Assembly: GCA_007127385.1 (NCBI GenBank)
Contig: SKZM01000158.1
Coordinates: 1 to 7,376, forward strand
Direction of reading: 5' to 3'
DNA: 7,376 bases
Source of the DNA: Methanosalsum sp.
Lineage (GTDB): Archaea > Halobacteriota > Methanosarcinia > Methanosarcinales > Methanosarcinaceae
The notes beneath the pieces were generated by a model that did no database searches, was not told the origin of the DNA, and saw nothing but the letters and a program-made list of their open reading frames with translations. Positions 6,927 through 7,376 of the stretch are shown one piece after another (position 1 is the stretch's first letter; the number at the start of each line of letters is the position of its first letter). A program made the translations under genes and the position numbers.

Positions 6927-7376
6927 TCAGAATGAACTTACGGTTTCTCTGATGAGCTGATGCCATTGATGTGGATTATTCGTCTTTAATGTATGTCTTT
7001 CAATTCCATCTGATGATTCGGAAACTATCAGTCTTTTTTTTCTGAAAAGGCCTCCGGATTCTATCTGGGATCCTACAATATTTTTTATTTTGATCTCTTT
7101 TCTGTTCTTACCGGAAAAGCTGATCAAGACCAACCTTCTATTTGTCATAATGAGATATCTCTCTTCCAGTTTTTCAAATTTGAGCAAATGTTCTCCTCTG
7201 ATATGGCTGGTATCCAGGTTTTTTATTGCATCTGCAATACGGGAGGAATTTCTGGATTTGATGCAAATTACTTCTATTCTGTCAGAACCTATAACCATGA
7301 ATACGTTTCTTGAATTATGGTATACTCCAATGACATCCTTTATGCATACATGACTGGAAAGTTCTGTTCTTTTTGA
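6927..7376 (-). CDS. PH-like domain protein, 5' end cut by window
   Basis: The frame is open from the right edge to a TGA at 6927-6929, showing 149 C-terminal residues. The first in-frame ATG (7298) has no ribosome-binding site. The 26 codons upstream of it also look coding (VCIKDVIGVYHNSRNVF leads smoothly into VIGSDRIEVICI), so the true start is probably outside the window. The visible part looks like the end of one PH-like beta domain closing in a helix (IADAIKNL, about 48-55). A second such domain (about 64-147) follows, with strands ERYLIMTNRRLVLI, EIKIKNIVGSQIE and KRLIVSES, then a closing helix HQWHQLIRETV. This strand pattern resembles bacterial/archaeal PH (bPH, YokE-like) domains. 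No signal peptide or membrane segment is seen in this part. Function is unknown, and the family call rests on pattern only. Confidence 0.6.
   Translation of the reverse strand, partial: SKRTELSSHVCIKDVIGVYHNSRNVFMVIGSDRIEVICIKSRNSSRIADAIKNLDTSHIRGEHLLKFEKLEERYLIMTNRRLVLISFSGKNRKEIKIKNIVGSQIESGGLFRKKRLIVSESSDGIERHTLKTNNPHQWHQLIRETVSSF

Noticed and set aside
6721..6966. Minus-strand frame across the end of the radical SAM gene
   Set aside because: It overlaps two better-supported genes in other frames and has no recognisable domain.

Overview
The window comes from a methanogenic archaeon, most likely a member of the Methanosarcinales. The evidence is a methyl-coenzyme M reductase component A2-type double ABC ATPase, geranylgeranylglyceryl phosphate synthase (archaeal lipids), the archaeal/eukaryotic ribosomal protein L40e, and AT-rich intergenic regions with archaeal-style BRE/TATA-like elements. 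Genus-level placement (Methanolobus, Methanohalophilus or Methanococcoides-like) is a guess from general resemblance. No mobile elements, CRISPR arrays, tRNAs or rRNAs were seen, and the window is mostly a compact housekeeping region.

Layout. From 1 to 2340, three minus-strand genes are transcribed in the order rpl40e, GGGP synthase, atwA; the last runs off the left edge. rpl40e and GGGP synthase are 8 bases apart and clearly co-transcribed; atwA follows after 63 bases. A 158-base gap (2341-2498) carries the presumed rpl40e promoter and a GC-rich hairpin behind the upstream operon. From 2499 to 5637, also on the minus strand, lies a complete gatC-gatA-gatB operon for the heterotrimeric tRNA-dependent amidotransferase, with gatA and gatB abutting (stop codon immediately followed by start codon). 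A 276-base AT-rich divergent intergenic region (5638-5913) separates gatC from a plus-strand radical SAM gene (5914-6891). That gene converges, with 35 bases between, on a minus-strand gene (6927-7376) that enters from beyond the right edge and appears to encode PH-like domains.

How the genes work together. The left cluster pairs translation (L40e), membrane lipid synthesis (GGGP synthase) and the ATP-dependent activation apparatus of methyl-coenzyme M reductase (AtwA); these are co-located but not one pathway. GatCAB converts misacylated Asp-tRNA(Asn) (and in some organisms Glu-tRNA(Gln)) to the amidated form. The radical SAM protein is the least understood gene. It has a biotin/lipoyl synthase-like core, an extra N-terminal region of about 85 residues and a C-terminal Cys triplet that could bind a second iron-sulfur cluster. 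It is the best candidate here for undescribed chemistry, although the window does not contain a whole new system.
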